The notes under the pieces were generated by a model that worked only from the letters and a program-made list of their open reading frames with translations, did not search any database and was not told the origin of the DNA. A DNA stretch of 64,000 nt from Undaria pinnatifida (taxonomy: Eukaryota > Sar > Phaeophyceae > Laminariales > Alariaceae), in contig JABAKD010000020.1 of the NCBI GenBank assembly GCA_012845835.1, positions 2,428,936-2,492,935 of the forward strand, written 5' to 3'. This document shows, one piece after another, positions 1 to 11,128 of this stretch. The position numbers and the translations under genes are program-made. The stretch's first letter is position 1. Each line of letters starts with the position of its first letter.

Positions 1-1403
1 CGGCGGTCAAGAGTTATGACCCAGTCGAGGAAGCGCGCGTCTGCTTCGTGGGCCGCGAGTGCTCCGTCGACACAAGCCAAGGCAGTACTACACATTTTAC
101 CCTGTCACTTTCACGCAGGTCTGCTTCTTGGGATCTCCCTCTAACCCCTAACATACGTCATGCACCAAAGGTGTGTCACAAACCAAAGAGAGGAAATGCC
201 CAAGGCTCAGACGCGTTGGGTCGGATAGGGGGTGGGGGGGGATGAGAGGGGTCGGGGAAGAGGAGGGAGAGGGAAGGAGGGGGTTGGGGAGGAGGGCAGG
301 GGGGGACGGAAGGGGGCGGGGAGGAGTCGGGAGGAGAGTAGGAGGGGGGTTGTTCTTTGTTGACTCTCTTTTTTCGTGTGCGATGAGGCCATCACCGCTC
401 GTTACCACCAACTTTGTCTCGACCATTAGAATCGATAGCCAGGTAGCCAGGCAATCATGCGACTTAAAATCTGCCCTTTCAGGTTCGACGGTCCAGATGC
501 CAAATGGACGCCGACCCCCCTCCCCCCGCAGCCCAACTGCGGAGTGGGCGAAACGCACCGCGCATGCGTCCCCCTTGATCGCCACAACCTCCGCGAGGAC
601 TGACTATCATACTATTGCTGTATGTGTAGAGTGTTTTGCGGGTGGCGCGCACCTACTGTGCAGTGCGTCCAAAATAATGGCTAGTCCGGTGTTATCGACG
701 CTCTAGTTGTGCCATGCTGCATGCGTGTCGTACAACTCATTGCGTCGAACTTTAGACAATTAGACACCACAAAAAAGCGCATTTCCTGAGACATATCGTG
801 AGAGTACAACCCACCGAGTGGGAGAATGTAAACTGTACAACAAAGAACGGAATGTTTTAGAGGAAGAGATGAGAAAAATAGACGGATGTGACACGGAGAA
901 GTTTGGTACATTAGACAGCAGCGAGAAAACGATCGCTATCCTAGGAGACATGATGGTGGCCACAGACAGGCAAAGAGGAAGAAGATAAGATAAGCAACCA
1001 GTTTCTACGTGGTACATGGAAGAAACGGTACTGAGCGCCAAAATGTTGGAGGTGTCTCTATTAGGAGCAGGAACGGTGCTCCGTCTCGAAAGGGATGCGT
1101 GGTCAACGGTCAAATGACAAAGGCAAGCAACAAATGAGTATGCCCCCCCGTAACATGCCCCCCCTCCCCTACCGTAGCATGGCTCTTCGTCGTTACTGTT
1201 ACTGTTACCATTACTATTACTAGTAATTGCCTCTCAATTCCCAAAAGGGGTCAAAGAGGCCTGCTCGCGCGGGCGGCGGGTGGTGGATGTTGGAGGAGGA
1301 GGACGAGGAGGACGAGGAGGAGGAGGAGGAGGAGGAGGAGGAGGAGGAGCAGCAGCAGCAAGAGGAGGGGCGGAGACCGCACTCGTCGCAAAGGAAAGCT
1401 CAC
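1..1403. other. Left edge: downstream part of the phosphatase gene, no exon recognised
   Basis: The phosphatase gene on the minus strand ends its last recognisable exon at 1404 with a good donor (AGG then GTGAGC), so at least one more exon should lie to the left. I looked on the minus strand for the usual C-terminal segment of this family (a Tyr-Leu-Asp / Ile-Gly-Phe type stretch) and did not find it. The last exon is therefore either outside the window or too diverged to see. The stretch 205-360 is a G-rich low-complexity tract. A short open minus-strand stretch at 1-80 could be an edge exon but resembles nothing I know. Confidence 0.5.
1290..1362. repeat. (GAG)n trinucleotide microsatellite
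   Basis: Nearly pure GAG/GAC triplets followed by a few CAG units, lying in the intron just downstream of the last visible phosphatase exon. It opens frames on both strands (poly-Glu on plus, poly-Leu on minus), which are composition artefacts. Confidence 0.9.
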
Positions 1404-4400
1404 CCTAATAAAGCGGAGAATGTCCTCCATCACGTAGCGCGGAGCACCCAGGAAAGTATCCGGATCCAAGTCCTCCTATAAGAACAGGAGAAAAGGAAAA
1501 CAGGAAACATAAATTGATACTAATGACACAGATAGGTCGATGCAGTACATGTTGTTATGTATAGGGAATAACGCGGTGCCGGGGCAGGGGAGAGATACGG
1601 GGGCGGGGGCGGAGTAATGCGCACGGGAGAGGGTCGTGCGTGCGCGAGAGAGATATACCTGATATAGAGTAGAGAAAGACAGAGAAACCACAACAAAAAG
1701 CATGAAAGGTACTCGAGATGCCAGAAACGTCCAGCGTTCTGGGAATTACTTCCCACCCGAAAATCTGCAGTCGACGCTGGGACATGCTTCCTACTCGAAC
1801 ACCCCAAGTCGGCGCTGTCCCTTTTCACCTTTCTGTCCCACCCATCTCGCGCTGTCCGCACAAACCGCATACAAGATAACAAAACTCGGACACCTAGGGG
1901 TGGTGGTACATCGGTATCGCAGCAACATTCCTGTTCCAATGTCAAATGGCGTAGGGCCCAAAACGGTCTTGACTAGGAGGTTCAACTCTGCTTTCTGTCC
2001 GGCAAAAATAAAGCACTAAAAAAAAAAAAACGCACAAAAACGCACAAAAACAAATGCCTCCCCATAACAAACACTTTGGGGAAGAAAACATACCCCCCGT
2101 GCATATAAAAAATACCCGCCCCCGCCGGTATATTACAAAAATAAAAATACACTCCAGCTGTGAGATCGACGATTTTGTCGAAACTCATCTTTGCAAGCTG
2201 TGTGTGATACTCCGATCGCGCGTATTACTGGGTGTGTGTCCTCATCAAGGGTATAGATCGGCGACTCCCCTTACAACTACAGTGTAGCTATCAGGGTCAA
2301 CAGGGTGATGTTAGTCAGTCTACGCGCGGAAACTATAAAACCCGTCTTTGAGGGGGACAAAATCTGACAGCTGTGGAAGGAAATGCATCAGTTTATCAAG
2401 TGTATCCTGTCAGTCGTGTAACCGGTGAGGGGAGGGCGGGGTTTTATACCAGGGTGTGTATGAAATATACCAGCTGACCTGCGCAAGCGCTCCGACCATC
2501 GCGCTCCGATCAGCGAGCTCCTTATAAGCGGCTTCAGACAGGGTGTAGTCGTCCACGATTGCCTCATCAGGCACTCCAAGAACCGCCAAGGTCAACGCCA
2601 TGACCAGCCCTGTGCGGTCCTTGCCTGGTTTTGAAATGTAGCACGACAGGCGTACGAGCGAGGGATCGAGGAGGCAAGGAAGAGTTACGCGCGGTTTTCC
2701 ATTGTCGTCGGCTTTTTTTTTCTGACCACTGCAGCAAAACGCACAGTCAGCTGCGGTAATGAATATAGCAGTACGCGTATAACGTGCCTATATTGAGTGC
2801 TGCCTCCCACCGTTTTCCCACAAACGAACTGTGATCGGCCGCCACCTCCACTAACGAGCGGTGATTGGTCGCTGCCCCCGCTCACGAGTGGTAATTTCGT
2901 AGCGGATCCTGCCAATGAGTTGTGATTGGTGGCCGCCCCCACCCACAAGGAGGTGATTGCTCGCCATTGAAGTCAGCGAGCAGCGATTGGTCGCCGCTCC
3001 AGACCAAACGAGCAACTTTTGGTCGCTGACTCGACCAACGACACCGTTGCCATGCGGATTCCGAGCGGCCAACCCTAGCCTCCGCTGGTAGCTAATAGCA
3101 CTATCTTGGGGTGTGGGGGGGGGGGAGGCGTGAGGGCTCAACCCAGGTTCCCCGCGCTGCGAAATGAGGCATTGACCTCTCTGATAAGGGTAAGGCTGTG
3201 GATCACACCTGCCGTGCAGTAGAGGGCGACAGGATGGTGTTCCTTTGAGGCTAGCAAACGAAGGACGCGGTTGAGCCCGTCGCCAGAGTACTGGAGGAGG
3301 AGCTGATGGTGGCGCAAAGTGAGCAAAAGCGCAGCAGTGAGAAGGGGAGGCGGGGGGGGGCGAAGAAGGAGGGGGGGGGGGGTTGGGGAGCGGGGGGAGT
3401 AAGGCGGCGATACGGATGTTTACATAGTCACGGCTCTTGGCGGACGTCAAACACGTTGTAATGTTGTCAGGTCGGTCCGGGTTATAACCCTTTGTCCAAA
3501 AACTAGAAAAACAGAGGATAAAACAATGAAAACTAGGGATGGGTCCTGGTCCAGGATGTACTGCCAGTAGTACTATTCAGCGATTGGGTTTGGCGCGTCA
3601 AACTTCTTTTTGAACTCATGTCCCACCTTTTCGGTGTCTAGGCTGCGTGCTGCGATGTGCCGTATTCCGCACACTGCTATCCATCATACGCTTCGCTCGC
3701 CTTTGCTCTTCTTACGTTGTTTCGTAGTCAATATACCACCAAATTGCACACGAAACATGGTCCCAAAACAACGTATTTTTTAGCCCTAGTGAAGCCAAAA
3801 CGCGTAAAAGCATGTCTCCGGCAGGGCGCCTCCCGCGGGACCCTCCGGGGGCGCCTCTGACTGGGCCCCTTCACCAGCCGGGGGGGGGCAGGGGTCGTGG
3901 CGAAGCCGCGACCACCAGTGCACTGGTCGGGTCCAGTGTACTGGCATATGACGCAGCCAGTACATACTGCACTGGCTAAAGCTACCAGGGCCCAGCCCTA
4001 ATAAAAACAGAGGATCACGACAAAAAAGAGGACCACCCGACGAAAAACGAAGAACAGAAAAACAGAGTTCTAAACCCGAGTACAAAACAAATACCGGACG
4101 GGCGAGAAATGTGTGGCGCAATGTGATGTGGATGGCTTGCCTCGTTGAGCAGCACCAAGCCGCCCGCATTAATCTCTCGGATAAAGATGTCACGTGCTTT
4201 CTGCGTGACGCGACGCGACACCATTGCCGCCGGAGCTAGCGCCAGTACCGCCGCCTGCAGGGAGGCAACAACACAAAGACAGTCCGGCGGCGGGTCGGGA
4301 CGGCGGTGAAAGAGGGAAGAGGTACCAGGGGGGGGGAAGGGCGACCCCGGAAGACTTCGACGGTGGCTATTAATGATTTGTGGCTGTTTGTAAAGGTGCA

Positions 4401-7400
4401 GCTGGAGCGGATGAGGGACGGGGAGGAGGGGGGATGCTGTGCCGGCGGGCTCTGACGCTCTGCCGCTGCAAGGCGTGGGATATCCTGTTCTCTGTACCTG
4501 CATGGCCTGAGAGATAGATGGTAGATGATGCTTCCAATCGTGTCACGATAACTTTTTCATTCGCACGAATAAATAAAAAACATAAATACTACTGTTGTGC
4601 AGGTCAGTTTAGGGGTTGAACGTGCAAGTCTATATAATGCTATATAATGCATGGTAGCTCCCTGAGACGGTGAACGGGGGGCATATACGACGCGGACGTC
4701 CCCCCACGCGTGCTACATGCTACATGCCATTTTGCCAAACGAACAAGGACTCGGCCAATCGATTCACCAACTTCCTCAACGCGTTCACATGGCCAAGCTA
4801 AACAAAAAAGAGCTAATCTACCCGCCATCTGGATACTTTGACAACGAAACGAAAATTCGAGATGAACGATCTACGAGTACTCCATCCGACCCGGTCGCGC
4901 GGTCTGAAGAGCGAAACTAACCGAACAACTACCGCACACCAGCATCATGGTGCATACTACCGGCTTGCAGCGCTGATAGCAGGCAGCCACATGGAGGGAG
5001 AGGGGCGATTTTTCTCGACCTAATCCTCTCGCGCTAGAATCAGGGTTCCGTTACCAAATATGTGCACGATATTTCCGCCGTCCGCGCGATGAAATCGACG
5101 CTCTACACCGCCATCTGCGCACGCCTCCGTGGAGGAGTTCCGCGTGTCTGGGCAAAGTTTTCTCCGCCAGCGCCACGCAACGGCAGAAAGCTCCAGCAGT
5201 GGCGAAAGTCATGCGAGTTACCAGGGGAGTGATCCGTCGCCGACTGTGGCAGTCCGACCGACGGGCGCAGCGAATCAATCTCCTCGACGATGGAGGACAC
5301 CCTAAACAACGTCCGGCTGATCAGCTTCCGACGCACCCAACCCTCGGAAAAAACCCGCGGGCAATCAACTAAACAAAAAAACAAGGTTGTGTTCTATAGG
5401 GTACGTACAGAACCGTACCCGGGGTGTTTAACCCGGGTATTACCCTGCAAATAATTTCTGTAAGTTCCGTAGGACATTCATACCCGTACCCAGAACTTCT
5501 GAAAGTTCTGTACGACTTTCATGCCCGTACCCGGATTTTCTGTAAGTTGTGTAAGCCAGTGCCACAAATATCTGGGTTACGGGTGAAGCATTTTGTAACT
5601 ACCCGGAACTTCTGTGAGTGCTGCACGCCCGTGACACAATACCCGGAACTTCTGTGAGTTCTGTAGCACATCCGTACCCGTACCCGGAACTTATGTAGGT
5701 TCTGTAAGATCCCTTGCCCTTAACCGGAACTTCTGTGACTTCTGTAAGACTGGGACAATACCCGGGGTACGGGTATACCCTTAAAAAATTGCAAGGGGAG
5801 CCCTTTATTCATTCAGGTTTGAACCCTAAGAGTGAATTACGAATTATGATGTCATGTCTCGTCAGTCACACAAACCATACACCCGAAAAGCAGTACGTAT
5901 CAATAATAACACCTGTTCGTGTTTCTTTCGTTTCTATAGTGAGGGCATGTATTAACGAAGGGCACTTTCGAATCGTAAATATTCTTTTTTTATGAACCGA
6001 ATTGAATTCGATTCAATATGGTGGAAACATACGAATTTGCCTCCTATCGGGAAACCACGTATTGCGTGTTGGTAATGTTATTCTTTCGATCGGAAAAACG
6101 CAGCTCTCGCGCAACGGCCGGCTGGCAGCCACGATTGTAGATGAGAGCGGCGTGAACGGTCGCGTGCGCGCCGCCGCATGCCTCTGTTTGTTTGGCAGCG
6201 CAGCCTAGGCAATCACTCTCACCCTTTTCTGGGCGAGCGGAGGAAGCCCAACAACGTCACGCACGGAACAGCGACGGCGAGGCAGCTATCATCGAAGGCT
6301 TGATTTATCCTCTGCGTTTCGGTAGCTTCGCCTCTTTGTGGTGGCACTTGCCTTATCGAGCCAGTGGCAAAATTGGGCTTGCGACCGCCATTATTTCTTT
6401 TGAGGCGCCACAGCCGGGGTACGCTATGGTATGACCTGTCACAGAACAGTTGCCGTGAGCGCGGCTGCTGCTCCAGTCGCCACTCGTTGAGGTTCTTACG
6501 ATTTATCGCCTCGGTGGTGGTTGTCGATAATGCCCTCACAGCTACGACGGATTGCCCCGGGGACGTTGGCCCAGTGAGAACATGCCATGCAAGTTGGATC
6601 AAATCCTCCAAATTCAAATCGAACTCCTCCCTCGAGGGCGTGTATTTACCCGGGTATTACCCGTACCTAGAACGTCTGTGAGTTCTGTACAACCACCAAA
6701 CTCGTACAAAGAACTTACGTGAGTTCTGTACGACAATGATACCCGTACCCGGAACATCTGTAACATGTGTACGACCGTGCCGCAATACCTGGGGCACGGG
6801 TACAGCATTTTTATACCTGCCCGGAACTTCTGTAAGCTCTGAACGTCCGTGCCACAATACCCGGCACTTCTGGAAGTTCTGTAAGACTTTCATACCCGTA
6901 CCCGGAACTTGTGCGAGTTCCGCATGACATTCATACCCATACCCAGAACTTCTGTGAGTTCTGTACGCCCCGTGCCACAATACCCGGGGTACCGGTACAA
7001 CACGTTTTGTACCCGCCCGGAACTTCTGTGAATTCTGTACGACCGTGCCACAATACCCGGAACTTCTGTGAGTTCTGTAACACTTCCATATTCGAACCCG
7101 AAACTTCTGGAAGTTCTATAAAACTTCCATACCCTTACCCGGAATTCACAAACCCTACAGAACATAACCATGCAAAAAAAATCACTCTTCCCGATCCTCC
7201 CTTTCTTCCGCCTCTCTTTCTCGTTTCTTAGTTCTTCCCGATTGGGACAAAAACAAAAATACGGCAGATGGGATGGACGCTGCCAAGCTCCAACTCCTCC
7301 CCCGCCCGAAAACTGACCTTATGCCGCTTTCGCAGTCTCTGGAACACCCCCTTCCTGTACTTGCTCTCGTCGATCAGAGACACGAAGTATCTTCTCTTTC

Positions 7401-8906
7401 TCGAACTGTCCCCGCCCCCGGCCGCGGCCACTCCGCTGCTGTGTTCGCCTTCCACCGCGCCCTCGTTCCGCGAGCCCCCCGCCGCCCACGTTCCCGTGCC
7501 GTGATCGATGTCCAGGACGTTAACGAAGCCCTCATACATGTGGCCATGGATGAGCTCGTCCTGCTCCAGCTCGGTGGCGCTCCGGAGGTCCACCTAGGCG
7601 GAGTGGGGCGGGGCGGGACGGGGCGGGGCGGGACGGGGCGGGGCGGGGCGGGGCGGGGCGGGGCGGGGCGGGGCGGGGCGGGCGCCAACAGACTGAGAGA
7701 TCGATCGCAAGGACGCGAACGCTGGGTGAGGTAAGCGCGGAAAAATACATAGCAGCTGGGGCAAGGTTGGAGAAAGCGGATGTGCGGGAACAGTCGGGGA
7801 GCTTGCTTACTACTTCAAACCCTCGAGAGTACTCCGACCTTTTCCGATGTGCCACACCAGGGGTTCAGGGCACAGGATAAACTGACACGCAAGTAGTCTC
7901 GGTGTAAATTGTGGCGCAAGTTTCGAGCAATAACCGCCGACCTCCCGCCACCCCAAAACCTACAAAAACAAGTGCTATCAATGGCATCAAGCGCACCCCC
8001 CTCCCCCGCCCGAGGGGCTTCTCTACTTTCCTCAGCTCCACCAGCAACGCTTCCATCAAAATCCGCACCACGTGCAACAGATCCTTGTCTCTCTCATCAG
8101 CGCCCCTAGTTAATTCTTGCCAGGTCTCGCAGGGCCTGCTACACTACTTTACCACTGCAAGCACAAAACACTTGGAATTAAATTGACACTATATTAGCAG
8201 CTTACGCCTTTGATCGGCCTTTCCGTTCTAAATAATGTCCGTATATTGTTGTCACCAGGGTTCGCAAGCCGGCAACGTCTCGCAAGGCGGTCGCATCCGC
8301 CTTAGTCGCGTCGGAGAGGTGGCCCGTGCGAAAAACCCGCCCTCTTGCTATGCCAGAGCCCCCGACAGACCCCAGGTCCCTGATATTCTTCACTTGCTCC
8401 AAAACAAAGGGCCCCTCCTCCTGCACGTCCGCCGTCGAGGAATACTGCAGCTCGGACACCGCCCCCTTTCCACCGCCGCGGCCGCTTTTACTGCCACCAC
8501 TCCCGCTGCTACCGCTGCTGCTGCCCCTATTGCTGCCGCTGCCGCATCGTCCGCTGTGCTTACTGGACAGCGCATCCATCGGCGACGACCAAAAATGAAA
8601 CAGCAACGATCTGCTGCCGTGTCGCGAGCTCACGGGGGGTCCCGTGAAGTTTCGGCCGGCTTGGCGGGCGTGGGTTGAAGCGCGGTGATATTGGTCATGG
8701 GGATGGTGGTGGTAGTGATGATCGCGGTCGGCTGCTCGACTGGTTGTCGGCGACGGCAGTGATGGTGGCGACGGCGACAGCGAGGAGGCGGGTGGCGCTT
8801 CGGGGTTCGGGTGGGCGGCTGCTATCGTCGTTGTTTTCGTTGTTAACGTCGTCGCTGCGAGGATGGCGCAGCAGGTGGCCGTCGTGAGGAAAGCAGACGA
8901 CGCCAT
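1404..8906 (-). CDS. Protein tyrosine phosphatase-like gene (Y_phosphatase3 type), six exons, 3' end not in window
   Basis: Minus-strand exons: 8906-8256, 7593-7318, 4254-4141, 3302-3209, 2624-2479 and 1475-1404. The phases join without a stop, giving at least 451 residues. The start ATG at 8906 opens a hydrophobic signal-like N-terminus (MASSAFLTTATCC), then a low-complexity Ser/Gly/His stretch. Family landmarks follow in order: NIRDLG with RGRVFRTGHLS; VDLRSATELEQDE; SLIDESKYRKGVF; a helical segment ending GGLVLLNE; then the catalytic loop C-T-A-G-K-D-R-T-G (the CX5R signature, Cys codon 3216-3218, Arg codon 2614-2616), which intron 4 interrupts after the Gly codon's first base. FLGAP with MEDILRFIR comes last. 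Known members are atypical Tyr/Ser phosphatases of the bacterial/fungal DSP type, so phosphohydrolase activity is inferred; the substrate is unknown. Intron 3 starts with GC (GAG then GCAAGC) instead of GT. Introns of 0.6 to 3 kb carry minisatellites and a dispersed repeat. Confidence 0.9.
2146..2450 (+). repeat. Dispersed repeat, partial copy A (inside phosphatase intron 5)
   Basis: This matches closely the first 300 bp of the copy at 25917-26663 and the reverse complement of 11520-11835. The shared core runs from a segment beginning ACTCCAGCTGTGAGATCGA to one ending in a T-rich/GGGG-rich tract after TTTATCAAGTG. The copy stops before the tandem G-rich module that the long copies carry. Its right end lies very close to exon 5. 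Confidence 0.85.
2830..3012. repeat. About 58-bp minisatellite with ATTGG cores (phosphatase intron 4)
   Basis: Three to four diverged tandem units, each holding GTGATTGGTCGC or GCGATTGGTCGCCGC followed by a C-rich spacer and a CACGAG/CACAAG-like motif. The core resembles an inverted CCAAT box, but its place deep inside an intron gives no support for a promoter. Confidence 0.7.
5405..5780. repeat. About 40-bp minisatellite, block 1 (phosphatase intron 2)
   Basis: Tandem diverged units built around ACCCGGAACTTCTGTGAG and TTCTGTACGAC, separated by short variable spacers (TTCATACCCGTA or GTGCCACAATA). About eight units are visible. The same unit in the same orientation fills 6640-7160. The block lies in the 3.06-kb second intron of the phosphatase gene. 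Confidence 0.85.
5781..6639. other. Unique intronic spacer between the two minisatellite blocks
   Basis: This stretch holds no exon I can support; the phosphatase splice phases match directly across it. The open frames on both strands here show no family signature. Confidence 0.5.
6640..7160. repeat. About 40-bp minisatellite, block 2 (phosphatase intron 2)
   Basis: Same unit and orientation as 5405-5780, with about ten to eleven units. Both blocks open with a similar ACCCGGGTATTACCC segment, suggesting a duplicated array or an element whose two ends are arrays flanking the 860-bp spacer. Confidence 0.85.
7603..7682. repeat. (GGGCG)n pentanucleotide array next to a splice acceptor
   Basis: About fifteen near-perfect GGGCG/GGACG pentamers. 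On the coding strand of the phosphatase gene this is a CCCGC tract ending about 10 bases before the CTAG acceptor of exon 2, so it takes the place of the polypyrimidine tract. G-quadruplex potential on the plus strand is obvious. Confidence 0.9.
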
Positions 8907-9400
8907 GCCCGCAACTGATGGGATCCTGATGATGGTGATAACGGCGTGGTAGTGGTGGTAGTGGCGGTGGTGGTCGTCGGTAGACAGGAGTGGAGTGGAG
9001 TGGTGGCACGGCACCTTCCTCCCTGAGTGGCTCTCCCCCTTTCCTCCCGCTCTCCTCGAGTACCGTAAAGGCCAAGGCCTGGTGATCCGGCAGTATTGGC
9101 GCGCAGAGCGGCCACGTGTGTTGTCCTGGAAGCGAGGAAGCGAGTGCTGCTGCGGTTGATGGCCACCTCCTTTGACCACACCTCTGCTGTTGGCTGATTT
9201 GCTGCTGACTGGTCTGCTGCTGGCTGATTTGCTGCTGATCGGTCTGCTGCCGAATGTCCTGTCCCTGGTCGCACAGCAGCAGTAGAAGTATTGTTAGTAC
9301 CGCTATTAATAGTATTGTAGTTGATAATGTTTTACTACTCAATGTATATAAGATACTGCTCTTAACACTGACGAAGCATGACAACTTACTACCTTGAGAG
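8907..9400 (-). promoter_or_regulatory. Upstream/5'UTR region of the phosphatase gene
   Basis: The frame stays open upstream of the chosen ATG to about 9179. I prefer the internal ATG at 8906 because a signal-like hydrophobic stretch follows it, while the upstream part is Gln/His/Arg-rich with no such character. A CTG/CAG-rich tandem stretch (9185-9255, units like GCTGATTTGCTGCT) lies in the presumed leader. No TATA box or initiator can be assigned. Confidence 0.35.
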
Positions 9401-9493
9401 TGAAGGACGTGTAGTAACTAACATTATTACGATTGGTCGTTGATATTCACCCTGACAACATCCGTAGGACAAACGAGCGGCCGGTGTATCGCG

Positions 9494-9562
9494 CAGCTTG
9501 CAAAGATGAGTATCGACCCTAAATTTATCGAACTTACTCACAGCTGTCGTGTTTTGTTCATA
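9494..9562 (-). repeat. Short diverged fragment of the dispersed repeat
   Basis: Contains GCAGCTTGCAAAGATGAGT and a CACAGCTGTCGTG segment in the same order as the minus-strand copy at 11770-11835, with extra divergence. The rest of 9400-10239 holds no recognisable gene. Confidence 0.5.
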
Positions 9563-10039
9563 TATGAAAAAAAATACTATAAAAATGATAATCAAGGAGG
9601 TACCAGCATGGGAGGGGGGGTCGGGCGTTGGGGTCAGTGGAGGAGGACATGTGATCACTTTTTTTAGCTCGTTTGCATATTTTGCTGTTGCTGCTGCCGT
9701 GCACCAGAGAAGCACGCTGATCAATTTTCAGCAGCAGCAGACGAGCCAGGCCTCGTACTACGTTCACAGCCACAGCCTAGTTTGACAGCAGTACAGCAGC
9801 AGTATGAGGTTGCATGTGTACCGGGGTACTACCAGAGTATGACAACGGAGCCATGGCCTCATACTGAGTCATACTGCTGCGAGTACTCGTGGAGTTAAAA
9901 AGCGCTCTCGGGTCCGGAAATTCATCGGAAAAAAACAGAGCACAATCTCGACGATACCAAACAAACAACATTGTTTTTGGTGTCCACGCGCCACGCCGCG
10001 AGATGAGCGGTCACGATGTAACAGGTCAAGCGATTTTCT

Positions 10040-10146
10040 GGTGGTTGTTTTCTTGTTTCTTGTTTCTTGTTTTTTGTTTTTTGTTTCTTGTTTCTTGTTA
10101 CTATTTTTTATTTTTTGTTGTTTTTTGTTCTTTTGTTCTTTTGTTC
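10040..10146. repeat. T-rich (TTTCTTG/TTTTTTG)n microsatellite
   Basis: A run of heptamer-like TTTCTTG and TTTTTTG units with almost no A on the plus strand, directly upstream of the first hAT-like element. It makes a spurious poly-Phe/Leu reading frame. Confidence 0.85.
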
Positions 10147-10239
10147 TCACATTAACTCGCATTATTAACTCCGTGGAAGACCACTTTGATCCGTAGGTTA
10201 GTACACATACATAATCCGATATGCCAGGTGCCAGATATG

Positions 10240-10810
10240 CAGGGCTGTTCATGGGTCAAGTCAAACCTCACGGGTCGGGTCGGGTCGGGTAGGGTCGGGT
10301 CAGCCGACCCGACTCACGGGTCAAGTCAAACCTCACGGGTAGGGTCGGATCGGGTAGGGTCGGGTCAGCTGGCCCGACCCGACTCGCGAACATTTCGAAA
10401 CGGAAAGTTTTGTACTGGTATCATTTTCGGAACCGGCGGGGCGCCGGCACGACAAGGGCCCTCAGACAGGCAGCTGTAAGTTTGACAAGGCGAATCTGCA
10501 GGCCACATCCGCGGGTTCGACCCGCGGGTCAGCTAAAAACAACCCGCGGGTCATGGTGGCTTGATCTCGCGGGGTCATGACCCGACCCGACCCGCGACAT
10601 TTCCAAACCTCTGCACCCGACCCGACCAGACCCGACCCGACCCGACCCGTGATATTTCAAGACCTCTTGGCCCGATCCGACCCGGCCCGCGAGATTTCAA
10701 AGTGTCTTGTCCCGACCCGACCCGACCCGTGAGATTTTAAAACGTAATGATCGACCCAACCCGACCCGACCCGCGACATTTTGGAACCCCCTGACCCGTG
10801 AAAAGCCCTG
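10240..10810. mobile_element. Non-autonomous hAT-like element 1, built of GGGTC arrays
   Basis: The left end reads CAGGGCTGTTCATGGGTCA; the right end, reverse-complemented, reads CAGGGCTTTTCACGGGTCA, so about 19 bp form terminal inverted repeats starting CAGGG, as in hAT elements. The flanking 8-mers CAGATATG and CAGAGAGT match at only 5 of 8 positions, a worn target duplication at best. The interior holds a short GGGTC array on the left, a unique centre (10385-10550) and, on the right, repeats of about 40 bp of GACCC plus a GAGATTT-like spacer. There is no transposase frame. The centre shares a CAGCTGTAAGTTTGAC-like segment, reversed, with the 21891-23693 element. Confidence 0.75.
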
Positions 10811-11128
10811 CAGAGAGTACCTGGTACCTGGTATGTACTCGATGAAAAATTGACGAGCAGTGGGATTGCTTAACGCTATGCGCGATAAAAATTGAAGGCA
10901 AGAACCGGGGGGAGAAGGGACGACACTTGTGACCACGGCTTGTCCAGAAGCTGGAAAGTTAATGTGTGTGAAAAAAAAAAGTACATACAGCAGCAAGTAC
11001 ATATATGCCTCGGAGCCATCCATGCCGCTGCTGCAATTCCCACAAACTCCCCGCCCCCAACGCCCCCTCCTTCCCCACCACCCGTACCATCGCCTAGACC
11101 TAGCACCACGCGTATAGCAAACCCCTAC

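Noticed and set aside
5103-5384. Minus-strand frame with VRRKLISRTLFRVSSIVEEI as a possible phosphatase exon
   Set aside because: Exon 2 (…RKRHK) joins exon 3 (AAVLALAPAAM…) in phase 0 with strong splice sites. The candidate lacks convincing acceptor and donor.
7374-7855. Pro/Ala-rich minus frames and Gly/Arg-rich plus frames across the GGGCG array
   Set aside because: Produced by the pentanucleotide repeat; the real exon here is 7318-7593 in another frame.
7865-8110. Minus-strand open stretch with LLHVVRILMEALLVELRKVE inside phosphatase intron 1, possible extra exon
   Set aside because: Exon 1 (ends LRTL) and exon 2 (begins VDLRSATE) join in phase exactly where the family has a continuous DLRS motif. 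An insertion there would break the fold, and no clean donor ends this stretch.
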